Positions 47,315-56,812 of a stretch of DNA of 64,000 nucleotides are shown here, piece after piece. The number at the start of each line of letters is the position of its first letter. Within the stretch, counting starts at the first letter, position 1. The stretch lies in contig NZ_KB907455.1 of the NCBI RefSeq assembly GCF_000382045.1, positions 186,001 through 250,000 of the forward strand, given 5' to 3'. The notes under the pieces are model-generated. The model saw nothing but the letters and a program-made list of their open reading frames with translations, was not told the origin of the DNA and ran no database searches. The translations under genes were made by a program, and so were the position numbers. The stretch is from Variovorax atrisoli 110B. Its GTDB lineage: Bacteria > Pseudomonadota > Gammaproteobacteria > Burkholderiales > Burkholderiaceae_C.

Positions 47315-48394
47315 TCATAGGCGCCCGAGCAGGCCGGCGACGGTCTCGTCCGCCAGGCCCAGCGGCCCGACGAGGTCGTTCTCGCGGCGGTAGTCGATGC
47401 CGTTGACCAGCGAGGCCGCGTCCACGATGGTCCGCGTGGCGGGCGTGGGCACGCCGGCGATGGCCCCCAGCGCCTCGACGAAGGCCAGGCCGTAGGGCAT
47501 GTCCTCGCTCAGGTAGCGCGTGTCCGTCTGCGTGGGGCCGGGCGGACCGCCGCGCTTGGCGTGCAGCTCGGCGGCGATGTCGGCGAGCTTTTCTGAGGTG
47601 GTGCCGAAGGAGCGCGCGAAGTGCGCCTCGATGGGGCCGAGCTCGATGCCGAAGGCGGCCGCCACGGCGCGGCGCTCGGCATCGAGCGCCTCGATCGCGC
47701 GCGACACGCCGGGCGTCATGCAGTGGTACTGCGGCCAGTTCTCGGCGCGCTCGATGCGCGTCCAGTTGAAGACCGCGAGCGGCCCGTGCGACTGCGGATT
47801 GACGTTGGCCAGGGCGCTGGCGAGCGCGCTGCCCTGCGCGGAGAAGCCTTCGCCGAAGAGTTCGGTGCACAGCGCGACGGCCTCGTCGACACGTGCGCCG
47901 GGCAGCGCGGAGACGCCGACCGCCTTGCGCCGCGTCATCACGCGGACCCGGGTGCCCGACTCGCGGCGCGCCGTCAGCACGGTGGTGCCGAAGCTGGCGA
48001 CGGTGAGACGCTGCAAGCCCGCGCGCACCGCCGCCTCGTGCAGGTAGAGCGACGACAGCGAGGCCATCGAACTGACGATGACCGTCTGGCCGTCGCGCAG
48101 GAAGGGCAGCAGCGCGTCCATCACGCGCCTGTGGCCGTTGACCGGCAGGGCGACCAGCAGCACGTCCGAGGCGGCGCAGAGCCCGGCCGCGTCGTCGGCG
48201 ACCTCGACGCCCACCGAGAACGACTCGATGCCGCCGGCTTCCAGCGGCTGCGTGCGCAGGGCATCCGCCCCCCGGCCGCCCGGCGACCAGATCGTGACGC
48301 CATGGCCCGCCCGCCGCAGCCAGGCCGCGCTGGCCAGCGCGATCGCCCCGGCGCCCGCGATGCCGACGCGATACCGCTTCGCCGCGACCGTCAA
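47315..48394 (-). CDS. NAD(P)-dependent octopine/opine dehydrogenase-like protein
   Basis: 359 aa. N-terminal Rossmann fold GIAGAGAIALASAAWLRRAG; DVLLVALPVNGHRRV; C-terminal opine-dehydrogenase-type segment YHCMTPGVSRAIEALDAERRAVAAAFGIEL and RYLSEDMPYGLAFVEALG. Predicted reduction of an imine of an amino acid with a keto acid, or a related reaction. No ATG gives a sensible N-terminus: TTG 48394 with GGAGAGG upstream is the best start; the frame farther upstream is translated repeat F. Confidence 0.75.
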   Translation of the reverse strand: MTVAAKRYRVGIAGAGAIALASAAWLRRAGHGVTIWSPGGRGADALRTQPLEAGGIESFSVGVEVADDAAGLCAASDVLLVALPVNGHRRVMDALLPFLRDGQTVIVSSMASLSSLYLHEAAVRAGLQRLTVASFGTTVLTARRESGTRVRVMTRRKAVGVSALPGARVDEAVALCTELFGEGFSAQGSALASALANVNPQSHGPLAVFNWTRIERAENWPQYHCMTPGVSRAIEALDAERRAVAAAFGIELGPIEAHFARSFGTTSEKLADIAAELHAKRGGPPGPTQTDTRYLSEDMPYGLAFVEALGAIAGVPTPATRTIVDAASLVNGIDYRRENDLVGPLGLADETVAGLLGRL

Positions 48395-48411
48395 CGCCGC
48401 CTCTCCATTCG

Positions 48412-48502
48412 GGAACACCGTGGAACCGGCTCGGCCGGGCCACCGTTGCTGCCCCCGGCGAGGGGGCCGGCGAAGCCACACGGAGTGCGCGAAGCCTGGG
48501 GG
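48412..48502 (-). repeat. Interspersed two-hairpin repeat, copy F
   Basis: 91 bp between the Bug receptor gene and the opine-dehydrogenase-like gene, in the direction of their transcription. GGAACACCGTGGAACCGGCT, CCGGCTCGGCCGG, CCCCCGGCGAGGGGG and the terminal GCGAAGCCTGGGGG are present. Confidence 0.9.
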
Positions 48503-48511
48503 AGAGCCAGC

Positions 48512-49486
48512 CTATTCAACTTTGATGCCGCCCTGCTTGATGACCTTGGCCCAGCGCTGGCTGTCCTCGGTCACGACCTTGCCCAGCGCCGATGCGCCGC
48601 CGCAGGTGTTGACCGCGCCCAGCTGGGCGAAGCGCTGCTTCGTCTCGGGCAGGTTGCACACCTCGACCAGCGCAGCGGAAAGCTTCTCGACGCTCGCCGC
48701 CGGCATGCGCGCGGGGGCCATCACGCCGACCCAGACCGGCACTTCCATGCCCGGAAGGCCGGTGGCCTCGCCGATGGTCGGGGCCGAGCCCATGCCCGGC
48801 AGCGCGGCGCGCGAGAAGGTACCCAGCACGCGGGCCTTGCCACTGGCGACCATGGGCTCGATCGAGGCCACGCTGGTCACGATGGTCGCCACCTGGCCGC
48901 CCAGCAGGTCGGTGAGGGCCGGCGCGGCGCCGCGGTAGGGCACGTGCAGCAGGTTCACGCCGCCGGCCTGCGCCAGCAGTGCACCGGTCAGGTGCGAGAC
49001 GGTGCCGTTGCCGGTGGATGCGTAGGTCACCTGGCCGGGCCTGGCCTTGGCGTCGCGCAGCACGTCGGCCACCGTCTTGTAGGGGCTTTCGGCGCGCACC
49101 GAAAGCGTCATGGGGGTGTCGCCCACCAGGGCGACAGGCACCAGCTCGTGGACCGGGTCGTAGGGCAGCTTGGCCTGCAGGTGCGGCGCGATGGTGACCG
49201 CGCCGCCGGTGGCCAGCAGCACCGTGGCTCCGTCGGTCGCCTTGGCCACCGCATCGGCGGCCACGATGCCGCCGGCGCCGGCCTTGTTGTCGATGATGAC
49301 CGGCTGGCCGAGCTTGTCGGTGAGCTTGGCGCCCAGGTAGCGGGCGATGACGTCCTGCGCGCCGCCGGTGGCGAAGGGCACGACGAGGCGCAGGGGCTTG
49401 TCGTTCTGCTGGGCCCAAAGGGGTGTGGCGGCGAGGCCGGCGGCGGCCGAGAGGGCCAGGGCGAGGTGTTTCAGGCGCAGTTTCAT
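48512..49486 (-). CDS. Bug-family (tripartite tricarboxylate transporter) periplasmic receptor
   Basis: 324 aa. Signal peptide about 1-25 (KHLALALSAAAGLAATPLWAQQ). TctC/Bug features: LRLVVPFATGGAQDVIARYLGAKL, IIDNKAGAGGIVAADAVAKA, YASTGNGTVSHLTGALLAQ. Binds a small carboxylate or similar solute in the periplasm. No TctA/TctB membrane genes are adjacent, as is usual for the expanded Bug family of betaproteobacteria. It begins 46 nt from repeat G. Confidence 0.92.
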   Translation of the reverse strand: MKLRLKHLALALSAAAGLAATPLWAQQNDKPLRLVVPFATGGAQDVIARYLGAKLTDKLGQPVIIDNKAGAGGIVAADAVAKATDGATVLLATGGAVTIAPHLQAKLPYDPVHELVPVALVGDTPMTLSVRAESPYKTVADVLRDAKARPGQVTYASTGNGTVSHLTGALLAQAGGVNLLHVPYRGAAPALTDLLGGQVATIVTSVASIEPMVASGKARVLGTFSRAALPGMGSAPTIGEATGLPGMEVPVWVGVMAPARMPAASVEKLSAALVEVCNLPETKQRFAQLGAVNTCGGASALGKVVTEDSQRWAKVIKQGGIKVE

Positions 49487-49533
49487 GGTGTGTTTTCGTC
49501 CGCGGCGTGTAACAGGGGGCATGCATTTTTCGC

Positions 49534-49623
49534 GAAACACCGCGGAACCGGCTTTGCCGTGCCGCAGGTGTTGCCCCCGGAAGGGGATTGGCGAAGCGAC
49601 GCGAAGTGAGCGCGGCCTGGGGG
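49534..49623 (-). repeat. Interspersed two-hairpin repeat, copy G
   Basis: 90 bp between the divergent Bug gene and leuS, 67 nt upstream of the leuS ATG. AAACACCGCGGAACCGGCTT, CCGGCTTTGCCG, CCCCCGGAAGGGG and a terminal CGGCCTGGGGG. It marks the right edge of the glycogen/redox block. A GATAAT at 49641-49646 close by may be a leuS -10 box. Confidence 0.88.
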
Positions 49624-49690
49624 CGAGTCTAGTCCGGCGCGATAATCCCGCGTTCCCGGCCGCCTTGCGCCGGGCTCTTGCCGAACCGCC

Positions 49691-52321
49691 ATGAATCCCA
49701 GCTACAAACCCAGCGACGTCGAGTCCGCTGCCCAGGCGCAATGGAGCGCCGCCGATGCCTACCGCGTCACCGAGGACGCGAGCCGCAAGAAGTACTACGC
49801 CTGCTCGATGCTGCCGTACCCCAGCGGCAAGCTGCACATGGGCCACGTGCGCAACTACACGATCAACGACATGCTCACGCGCTACCTGCGCATGAGCGGC
49901 TACAACGTGCTGATGCCGATGGGCTGGGACGCCTTCGGCCTGCCGGCCGAGAACGCGGCGCTGAAGAACGGCGTGCCGCCGGCCAAGTGGACCTACGAGA
50001 ACATCGCCTACATGAAGGGCCAGCTCCAGGCCATGGGCCTGGCCATCGACTGGAGCCGCGAGATCGCCACCTGCGACCCGAGCTACTACAAGTGGAACCA
50101 GTGGCTGTTCCTGAAGATGCTCGAGAAGGGCATCGCCTACCGCAAGACCCAGGTCGTCAACTGGGACCCGGTCGACCAGACCGTGCTGGCCAACGAGCAG
50201 GTGATCGACGGCAAGGGCTGGCGCACCGGCGCGACGGTCGAGCGCCGCGAGATCCCGGGCTACTACCTGAAGATCAGCGACTACGCCGAGGAACTGCTCG
50301 AGCACACCCAGCACAAGCTGCCGGGCTGGCCCGAGCGCGTCAAGCTGATGCAGGAGAACTGGATCGGCAAGAGCGAGGGCGTGCGCTTCGCCTTCACGCA
50401 CGACATCAAGGGCGCCGACGGCAAGCTCATCCAGGACGGCCGCATGTACGTGTTCACCACGCGTGCCGACACCATCATGGGCGTGACCTTCTGCGCCGTG
50501 GCGCCCGAGCATCCGCTGGCAGCGCATGCCGCCACGCTCGACCCCAAGGTCGCGGCCTTCATCGAGGAGTGCAAGAGCGGCGGCACCACCGAGGCCGAGC
50601 TCGCCACCCAGGAGAAGAAGGGCGTGCCCACGGGCCTGACGGTGACGCATCCGATCACCGAGGAGCAGGTGCCGGTGTGGGTCGGCAACTACGTGCTGAT
50701 CAGCTACGGCGACGGCGCCGTGATGGGCGTGCCCGCGCACGACGAGCGCGACTTCGCCTTCGCCAACAAGTACGGCATCGAGATCATCCAGGTGGTGCTG
50801 GTCGACGACGAGCCGCACTTCGACTATCACAAGTGGCAGGACTGGTACGCCGACAAGCAGCGCGGCGTGACCATCAACTCCGACAACTTCAGCGGCATGA
50901 CCTACAAGGAGGCCGTGGCCGCCGTGGCGCACGCGCTGGGCCAGAAGGGCCTGGGCGAGATGCAGACCACCTGGCGCCTGCGCGACTGGGGCGTGAGCCG
51001 CCAGCGCTACTGGGGCACGCCGATCCCGATCATCCATTGCGATGAGCACGGCGCGGTGCCGGTGCCCGAGAAGGACCTGCCGGTGGTGCTGCCCACCGAC
51101 TGCGTGCCCGACGGCTCGGGCAACCCGCTGCACAAGCATGAAGGCTTTCACGCCGGCGTGGTCTGCCCCGTGTGCGGCAAGCCCGCGCGGCGCGAGACCG
51201 ACACGATGGACACCTTCGTCGACTCGTCGTGGTACTTCATGCGCTACTGCGATCCGAAGAACGACGAGGCGATGGTGGCCGGCGGCGCCGACTACTGGAT
51301 GCCGATGGACCAGTACATCGGCGGCATCGAGCACGCCATCCTGCACCTGCTGTACGCGCGCTTCTGGACCAAGGTGATGCGCGACCTCGGCCTGGTGAAG
51401 GCCGACGAGCCCTTCAGCAAGCTGCTGACGCAGGGCATGGTGCTCAACCACATCTTCTACGCGCGCAACGAGAAGGGCGGCAAGGACTACTTCCCGCCCT
51501 CCGAGGTCACGCCGGTGCTCGACGCCCAGGGCCGCATCGTCGGCGGCACCACCGCCGACGGCACGAAGGTCGAATACGGCGGCGTCGGCAAGATGGGCAA
51601 GAGCGAGCGCAACGGTGTCGACCCGCAGGACCTGATCGAGAAGTACGGCGCCGACACCGCGCGCCTGTACACCATGTTCACCGCGCCGCCCGAGGCCACG
51701 CTCGAGTGGAACGACGCGGCCGTCGAGGGCAGCTTCCGCTTCCTGCGCCGCGTGTGGAACTTCGGCGTCTCGCAGGCCGACGTGGCTCCGGTGGCCGTGG
51801 CCGGCCAGGCCTTCGGCAAGAACGCCCAGGCGCTGCGCCGCGAGGTGCACACCGTGCTGCGCCAGGTCGACTACGACTACCAGCGCATGCAATACAACAC
51901 GGTGGTGTCGGGCGCGATGAAGCTGCTCAACGCGCTGGAAGGCTTCAAGCCCGACGGCAGTGCGGGCGACGCCGCGGCGGTGCGCGAGGGCTTCGGCATC
52001 CTGCTGCGCTGCCTGTACCCGGCCACGCCGCACATCGCCCAGCAGCTGTGGAACGAACTCGGCTACGACAAGGACCTGGGCGGCCTGCTCGACGCGCCCT
52101 GGCCCGTGGTCGACGTGGACGCGCTGGTGCAGGACGAGATCGAACTCATGCTGCAGGTCAACGGCAAGCTGCGCGGCAAGCTCAGCGTGCCGGCCGGCGC
52201 CTCGAAGGACGAGATCGAGAAGCTCGCGCTGGCCTGCGACGACTTCGTCGCGTTCGCCGAAGGCGCGCCGGCCAAGCGGGTGATCGTGGTTCCGGGCCGC
52301 CTGGTCAACGTGGTCATCTGA
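49691..52321 (+). CDS. leuS: Leucyl-tRNA synthetase
   Basis: 876 aa class I synthetase. HIGH-like motif PSGKLHMGHVRN; editing domain with TRADTIMGVTFCAVAPEHPL; catalytic-loop motif is KMGKS (GKMGKSERNGVDPQ) rather than KMSKS. C-terminal anticodon/tRNA-binding domains are complete. ATG 49691 gives the usual start MNPSYKPSDVE. It is followed after 35 nt by lptE. Confidence 0.97.
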   Translation: MNPSYKPSDVESAAQAQWSAADAYRVTEDASRKKYYACSMLPYPSGKLHMGHVRNYTINDMLTRYLRMSGYNVLMPMGWDAFGLPAENAALKNGVPPAKWTYENIAYMKGQLQAMGLAIDWSREIATCDPSYYKWNQWLFLKMLEKGIAYRKTQVVNWDPVDQTVLANEQVIDGKGWRTGATVERREIPGYYLKISDYAEELLEHTQHKLPGWPERVKLMQENWIGKSEGVRFAFTHDIKGADGKLIQDGRMYVFTTRADTIMGVTFCAVAPEHPLAAHAATLDPKVAAFIEECKSGGTTEAELATQEKKGVPTGLTVTHPITEEQVPVWVGNYVLISYGDGAVMGVPAHDERDFAFANKYGIEIIQVVLVDDEPHFDYHKWQDWYADKQRGVTINSDNFSGMTYKEAVAAVAHALGQKGLGEMQTTWRLRDWGVSRQRYWGTPIPIIHCDEHGAVPVPEKDLPVVLPTDCVPDGSGNPLHKHEGFHAGVVCPVCGKPARRETDTMDTFVDSSWYFMRYCDPKNDEAMVAGGADYWMPMDQYIGGIEHAILHLLYARFWTKVMRDLGLVKADEPFSKLLTQGMVLNHIFYARNEKGGKDYFPPSEVTPVLDAQGRIVGGTTADGTKVEYGGVGKMGKSERNGVDPQDLIEKYGADTARLYTMFTAPPEATLEWNDAAVEGSFRFLRRVWNFGVSQADVAPVAVAGQAFGKNAQALRREVHTVLRQVDYDYQRMQYNTVVSGAMKLLNALEGFKPDGSAGDAAAVREGFGILLRCLYPATPHIAQQLWNELGYDKDLGGLLDAPWPVVDVDALVQDEIELMLQVNGKLRGKLSVPAGASKDEIEKLALACDDFVAFAEGAPAKRVIVVPGRLVNVVI

Positions 52322-52356
52322 ATCGCCGGACGAACGGCTCAATCAACCAAGCAAGC

Positions 52357-52875
52357 ATGAACACTCGCAATGTCTCGCTGCCGCGCCGCGGCCTCCTCCT
52401 CGGGCTGGCGGCCGGTGCCTCGATGGGCCTGGCCGGCTGCGGCTTCAAGCTGCGCGAGGCGCCCGTCTTCGCGTTCAAGTCGCTGTCGGTGTCGGGCAAC
52501 TCGGCCATGATCAACCAGATCCGGCGCGAGCTGAGGGCCACGGGCACGGTGACCGTGCTGCCGCCCGAGGATGCGTCCAAGGCGGACGTCATCCTGGAGG
52601 TCCTGGGCGAGGACCGCAACCGCATCGTGATCTCGACCAATTCGGCCGGCCTCGTGCGCGAGCTGCAGCTGCAGCTGAGGGTGCGCTTCCGTCTGCGCAC
52701 GCCGGCCGGCAAGGACCTGTTGACCGCCGGAGACGTCTCGCAGACGCGCGACCTGAGCTTCAACGAGACCAACGCGCTGGCCAAGGAAGGCGAGGCCGAC
52801 CTGCTGTTCCGCGACATGCAGTCGGACATCGCGCAGCAGCTGATGCGCCGGCTGGCGGCGGTCAAGGAAATCTGA
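52357..52875 (+). CDS. lptE: LPS-assembly lipoprotein LptE
   Basis: 172 aa outer-membrane lipoprotein. Signal with lipobox LAGC (Cys28) after LLLGLAAGASMG; GFKLREAP start of the mature part is typical. LptE plugs LptD and delivers LPS to the surface. It lies between leuS and holA, the usual order. The frame opening earlier inside leuS is not used. Confidence 0.93.
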   Translation: MNTRNVSLPRRGLLLGLAAGASMGLAGCGFKLREAPVFAFKSLSVSGNSAMINQIRRELRATGTVTVLPPEDASKADVILEVLGEDRNRIVISTNSAGLVRELQLQLRVRFRLRTPAGKDLLTAGDVSQTRDLSFNETNALAKEGEADLLFRDMQSDIAQQLMRRLAAVKEI

Positions 52876-52897
52876 GGCAGTCGCCTTCGCTTCTTCC

Positions 52898-53971
52898 ATG
52901 CAACTCGCCAGCGCACAGCTCGCGGCCCATCTGCAGAAGGGCCTGAAGCCGCTCTACACGATCCACGGCGACGAGCCGCTGCTCGCGCAGGAGGCGGCCG
53001 ACGCCATCCGCGCCGCGGCGCGCGCGCAGGGCTACACCGAGCGCAGCTCGTACACCGTGGCCGGCGCGCACTTCGACTGGAGCGCGGTGCTCGCGGCCGG
53101 GGGCTCGCTCTCGCTGTTCGCCGACAAGCAGATGGTCGAGATCCGCATTCCCTCGGGCAAGCCCGGCAAGGACGGAAGCGCGGCCCTGCAGCAGCTGGCC
53201 GAATCGGCGGCCGGCAACGACAGCACGCTCACGCTGGTGATGCTGCCCAGGCTGGACAAGGCCACGCGTACCGGCGCCTGGTTCTCGGCGCTGGAGAACA
53301 ACGGCGCGAGCATCCAGGTCGATCCCATCGAGCGCAACGCGCTGCCGCAGTGGATAGCGCAGCGCCTGGGCCAGCAGGGACAGCGCGTGATGCCCGGCGA
53401 CGAAGGCCAGCGCACGCTGCAGTTCTTCGCCGACCGCGTGGAGGGCAATCTGCTCGCGGCACACCAGGAGATCCAGAAGCTCGCACTGCTGCATCCGGCC
53501 GGCGAGCTCAGCTGGGAGCAGGTGGAAGGCGCAGTCAACAACGTGGCGCGCTACGACGTGTTCAAGCTCTCCGAGGCGGTGCTGGCCGGCAATCCGCAGC
53601 GCGTGGCGCGCATGCTCGACGGGCTGCAGGCCGAGGGCGAGGCCGAAGTGCTGGTGCACTACGCCATCGCGGAAGACATCCGCGCCCTCAAGCGCGTGAA
53701 GGACGCCATGGCAGCCGGCCGTCCGCTGCCGATGGCGCTGCGCGAGAACCGCATCTGGGGTCCGCGCGAGCGCGCCTTCGAGCGGGTGCTGCCGCGCCTC
53801 GACGACCGCATGCTCGCGCGCCTGCTGCGCGCCGCGCACGTGGTGGACGGCATCGTGAAGGGGCTGAAGCAGCCCGACTGGCCCGCCAGCGGCTGGCAGG
53901 CCCTGCAGCGGCTGGCGCTGATGCTGTGCCGCGCCTGCGGCAGCGCGGGCGGCACGCCGCGGCGCGCCTGA
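52898..53971 (+). CDS. holA: DNA polymerase III subunit delta (HolA)
   Basis: 357 aa clamp-loader subunit that opens the beta clamp. Family text: LYTIHGDEPLLAQEAADAIR, TLVMLPRLDKATRTGAWFSALE, GNLLAAHQEIQKLALLHP. Full length. It starts 22 nt after lptE; proA follows 88 nt later. Confidence 0.93.
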   Translation: MQLASAQLAAHLQKGLKPLYTIHGDEPLLAQEAADAIRAAARAQGYTERSSYTVAGAHFDWSAVLAAGGSLSLFADKQMVEIRIPSGKPGKDGSAALQQLAESAAGNDSTLTLVMLPRLDKATRTGAWFSALENNGASIQVDPIERNALPQWIAQRLGQQGQRVMPGDEGQRTLQFFADRVEGNLLAAHQEIQKLALLHPAGELSWEQVEGAVNNVARYDVFKLSEAVLAGNPQRVARMLDGLQAEGEAEVLVHYAIAEDIRALKRVKDAMAAGRPLPMALRENRIWGPRERAFERVLPRLDDRMLARLLRAAHVVDGIVKGLKQPDWPASGWQALQRLALMLCRACGSAGGTPRRA

Positions 53972-54059
53972 AGGCTTTCCGGTCGAAGCGGGCTGGCGGC
54001 TTCAGCCGCCAAAAGGCCTGCGCCAGCCGGGCGGCGGGTCGGCGTGGGAAAATAGCCCG

Positions 54060-55361
54060 ATGAACGCGTTCAACGTAAGCGAACACATGCAGACCCTGGG
54101 TCTGCAAGCCAAGACCGCCGCATTCCTCATGGCCCGTGCCGATGCGGCCAGCAAGAACAAGGCGCTGAAGGCGCTGGCCCGCCGCCTGCGCGAAGCCGGC
54201 CCGGCGCTCGCCGAGGCCAACCAGAAGGACCTGGAGCGCGCCACCGCCGCCGGCCTGCCGGCGCCCATGGTCGACCGCCTGAAGCTCACCCCCAAGGTCA
54301 TCGAGACCGTCGCCCAGGGCTGCGAACAGCTCGCCGGCATGGCCGACGTGATCGGCGAGATCATCGGCATGAAGCAGCAGCCCAGCGGCATCCGCGTGGG
54401 GCAGATGCGCGTGCCGATCGGCGTCTTCGGCATGATCTACGAGAGCCGGCCCAACGTGACCATCGAGGCCGCGAGCCTGGCGATCAAGAGCGGCAACGCC
54501 GCCATCCTGCGCGGCGGCTCGGAAGCCATCGAGTCGAACAAGGCGCTGGCGCTGCTGGTGTCCGAGGCGCTCGGCGAGGCCGGCCTGCCGGTCGATGCGG
54601 TGCAGCTCGTGCAGACCACCGACCGCGAGGCCGTCGGCCAGCTGATCGCCATGCCGGAATTCGTCGACGTGATCATTCCGCGCGGCGGCAAGGGCCTGAT
54701 CGAGCGCATCAGCCGCGACGCCAAGGTGCCGGTCATCAAGCACCTGGACGGCAACTGCCACGTCTACGTGGACGACACGGCCGAATTCGAGATGGCGCTG
54801 CGCATCGTCGACAACGCCAAGACCCAGAAATACAGCCCCTGCAACGCCGCCGAAGGCCTGCTGGTGTCGGCCGCGGTGGCCGAAGACTTCCTGCCCGAGA
54901 TCGCCGCCATCTTCGCGGCCAAGGGCGTGGAAATGCGCTGCGACCCGGCGGCCGCGGCCATCCTGCGCGAGAGCGAGGCGCTGGGCGCGGCCAACCCGCC
55001 GGCGAAGATCGTCGATGCGGTGGAGTCCGACTGGTACGAGGAATACCTCGCCGCGGTCATCAGCATCAAGGTGGTGGCGGGCGTGGACGAGGCCATCGCC
55101 CACATCAACCGCTACTCGAGCCACCACACCGACGCCATCGTCACGCGCGACCACGTGAATGCCCAGCGCTTCCTGCGCGAGGTCGATTCGGCCAGCGTGA
55201 TGGTCAATGCGAGCACACGCTTCGCGGACGGCTTCGAGTTCGGGCTGGGTGCTGAAATCGGCATCAGCACCGACAAGTTCCATGCGCGCGGCCCGGTGGG
55301 CATCGAAGGACTGACCTCGCTCAAGTACGTGGTGCTGGGGCAGGGCGAAGTCCGGACCTGA
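54060..55361 (+). CDS. proA: Glutamate-5-semialdehyde dehydrogenase (gamma-glutamyl phosphate reductase) ProA
   Basis: 433 aa, second step of proline synthesis. Catalytic Cys is in QKYSPCNAAEGLLV; NVTIEAASLAIKSGNAAILRGGSEA is the NADPH-binding region. N-terminus NAFNVSEHMQTLGLQAKTAAF is usual. It is probably transcribed with the leuS-lptE-holA group. Confidence 0.96.
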   Translation: MNAFNVSEHMQTLGLQAKTAAFLMARADAASKNKALKALARRLREAGPALAEANQKDLERATAAGLPAPMVDRLKLTPKVIETVAQGCEQLAGMADVIGEIIGMKQQPSGIRVGQMRVPIGVFGMIYESRPNVTIEAASLAIKSGNAAILRGGSEAIESNKALALLVSEALGEAGLPVDAVQLVQTTDREAVGQLIAMPEFVDVIIPRGGKGLIERISRDAKVPVIKHLDGNCHVYVDDTAEFEMALRIVDNAKTQKYSPCNAAEGLLVSAAVAEDFLPEIAAIFAAKGVEMRCDPAAAAILRESEALGAANPPAKIVDAVESDWYEEYLAAVISIKVVAGVDEAIAHINRYSSHHTDAIVTRDHVNAQRFLREVDSASVMVNASTRFADGFEFGLGAEIGISTDKFHARGPVGIEGLTSLKYVVLGQGEVRT

Positions 55362-55411
55362 TGGTTCTCATGGGAGCGGTCGATCCGATGCGCCCGCGCG
55401 CGGTCTTGTCA

Positions 55412-55440
55412 TTGGGGCGACCAGCCCCAAATCCTACAAT
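55412..55440 (+). promoter_or_regulatory. Likely gshA promoter with dyad over the -35 box
   Basis: TTGGGGC-GACCA-GCCCCAA (55412-55430) is a perfect 7-bp dyad. Its first six bases TTGGGG stand 17 nt before TACAAT (55435-55440), which is 40 nt before the gshA ATG. An operator overlapping a sigma-70 promoter is plausible. Confidence 0.45.
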
Positions 55441-55480
55441 TCCACTCCACCTTTAAGCACAAAACCAACAAGGCCGCTGC

Positions 55481-56812
55481 ATGGTTCCGCATCTAGTCAC
55501 CGCCCTGACCGGCCCGATCAACGAACTGGAGCAGCGGGTGCTCGACTCGATGCCCGCCATCGAGCGCTGGTTCCGGCTCGAGTGGATGGAGCACACGCCG
55601 CCGTTCTACAGCGCCGTCGACATCCGCAACGCGGGCTTCAAGCTGGCTCCGGTCGACACCAATCTCTTTCCGGGTGGCTGGAACAACCTCACCAAGGAAA
55701 TGCTGCCGCTGGCGGTGCAGGCCGCCCAGGCGGCCATCGAGAAGATCTGTCCGGAGGCGCGCAACCTGCTCGTCATTCCGGAAAACCACTCCAAAAATAC
55801 CTTTTACCTCGCCAACGTCGCGCAACTCGTGCGCATCTTCCACATGGCGGGGCTCAATGTGCGGATCGGGTCGATCGATCCGGCCATCAAGTCGCCCAAG
55901 AAGATCGAGCTGCCCAACGGCGAGACGGTGACGCTGGAGCCGGTGGTGCGCACCAAGCGCCGCCTGGGGCTCAAGAACTTCGATCCCTGCACGATTCTGC
56001 TCAACAACGAGCTTTCCGCAGGAACTCCCGGCATCCTCGAGGACTTGCACGAGCAGTACCTGCTGCCGCCGCTGCACGCAGGATGGTCGGTGCGTCGCAA
56101 GAGCAACCACCTGCACAGCTACGAGGAGCTGTCCAAGCGCTTCGGCAAGCTGCTGGGCATCGATCCGTGGCTCATCAACCCGATCTACGCGCGCGCCGAG
56201 GGTGTCGACGTGGCGGGTGGCCGCGGCATCGACGTGCTCACCAGCCACGTGGATGCGGTGCTGACCAAGGTGCGCCGCAAGTACAAGGAATACGGCATCA
56301 ACGAGAAGCCCTTCGTGGTCGTCAAGGGCGGCCACAGCGGAAGCGGCAGCCCCGGCGTGGTGACGGTGCGCGACGCCAAGGACGTGGAGGCGCTGATTGG
56401 CAAGCCGCGCGGCAGCGCCGGCGCCAGCGTTCCTGCGGCATCCGCGCGGAACGCCGCCGGCCGCGACCTGCGGGAGCCGACGGAACTGATCGTGCAGGAA
56501 GGCGTGCTCACCAACGAGCGCGTGCACAACGGCGTGGCCGAACCGGTGGTCTACATGATGGACCGTTACGTGGTCGGCGGCTTCTACCGGGTGCATGCCG
56601 AGCGCGCCGCCGACGAGAACCTGAAGCTGCCGGGCGCCAGTTTCGTGCCGCTGGCTTTCTCTGAAAGTGCGCACTTGCCTCAGCCGGGCGCCAAGCCTGG
56701 TGCCAGCGCCCCGAACCGCTTCTACATGTACGGGGTGGTCGGCCGGCTCGCGATGGTGGCCGCCAGCTACGAGATGGAAGCGACCGATCCGGACGCCGAA
56801 ATCTACGAATGA
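55481..56812 (+). CDS. gshA: Glutamate-cysteine ligase (betaproteobacterial/Acidithiobacillus type)
   Basis: 443 aa. First step of glutathione synthesis. Not the E. coli type; it matches the TIGR02049-type family, with NLFPGGWNNLTKEM, VIPENHSKNTFYLANVAQLV, VRRKSNHLHSYEELSKRFG, VVVKGGHSGSGSPGV and MMDRYVVGGFYRVHAERAADENL. A Gly/Ala/Ser insertion (KPRGSAGASVPAASAR) is present. gshB is downstream at 60493, separated by kup and two minus-strand genes. Confidence 0.93.
   Translation: MVPHLVTALTGPINELEQRVLDSMPAIERWFRLEWMEHTPPFYSAVDIRNAGFKLAPVDTNLFPGGWNNLTKEMLPLAVQAAQAAIEKICPEARNLLVIPENHSKNTFYLANVAQLVRIFHMAGLNVRIGSIDPAIKSPKKIELPNGETVTLEPVVRTKRRLGLKNFDPCTILLNNELSAGTPGILEDLHEQYLLPPLHAGWSVRRKSNHLHSYEELSKRFGKLLGIDPWLINPIYARAEGVDVAGGRGIDVLTSHVDAVLTKVRRKYKEYGINEKPFVVVKGGHSGSGSPGVVTVRDAKDVEALIGKPRGSAGASVPAASARNAAGRDLREPTELIVQEGVLTNERVHNGVAEPVVYMMDRYVVGGFYRVHAERAADENLKLPGASFVPLAFSESAHLPQPGAKPGASAPNRFYMYGVVGRLAMVAASYEMEATDPDAEIYE

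Noticed and set aside
48512..52342. Minus-strand open frame of over 1200 codons running from the Bug gene through leuS
   Set aside because: Only the first-named part (to 49486) is real; the rest is antisense to leuS and Val/His/Arg-rich, as high-GC shadow frames are.
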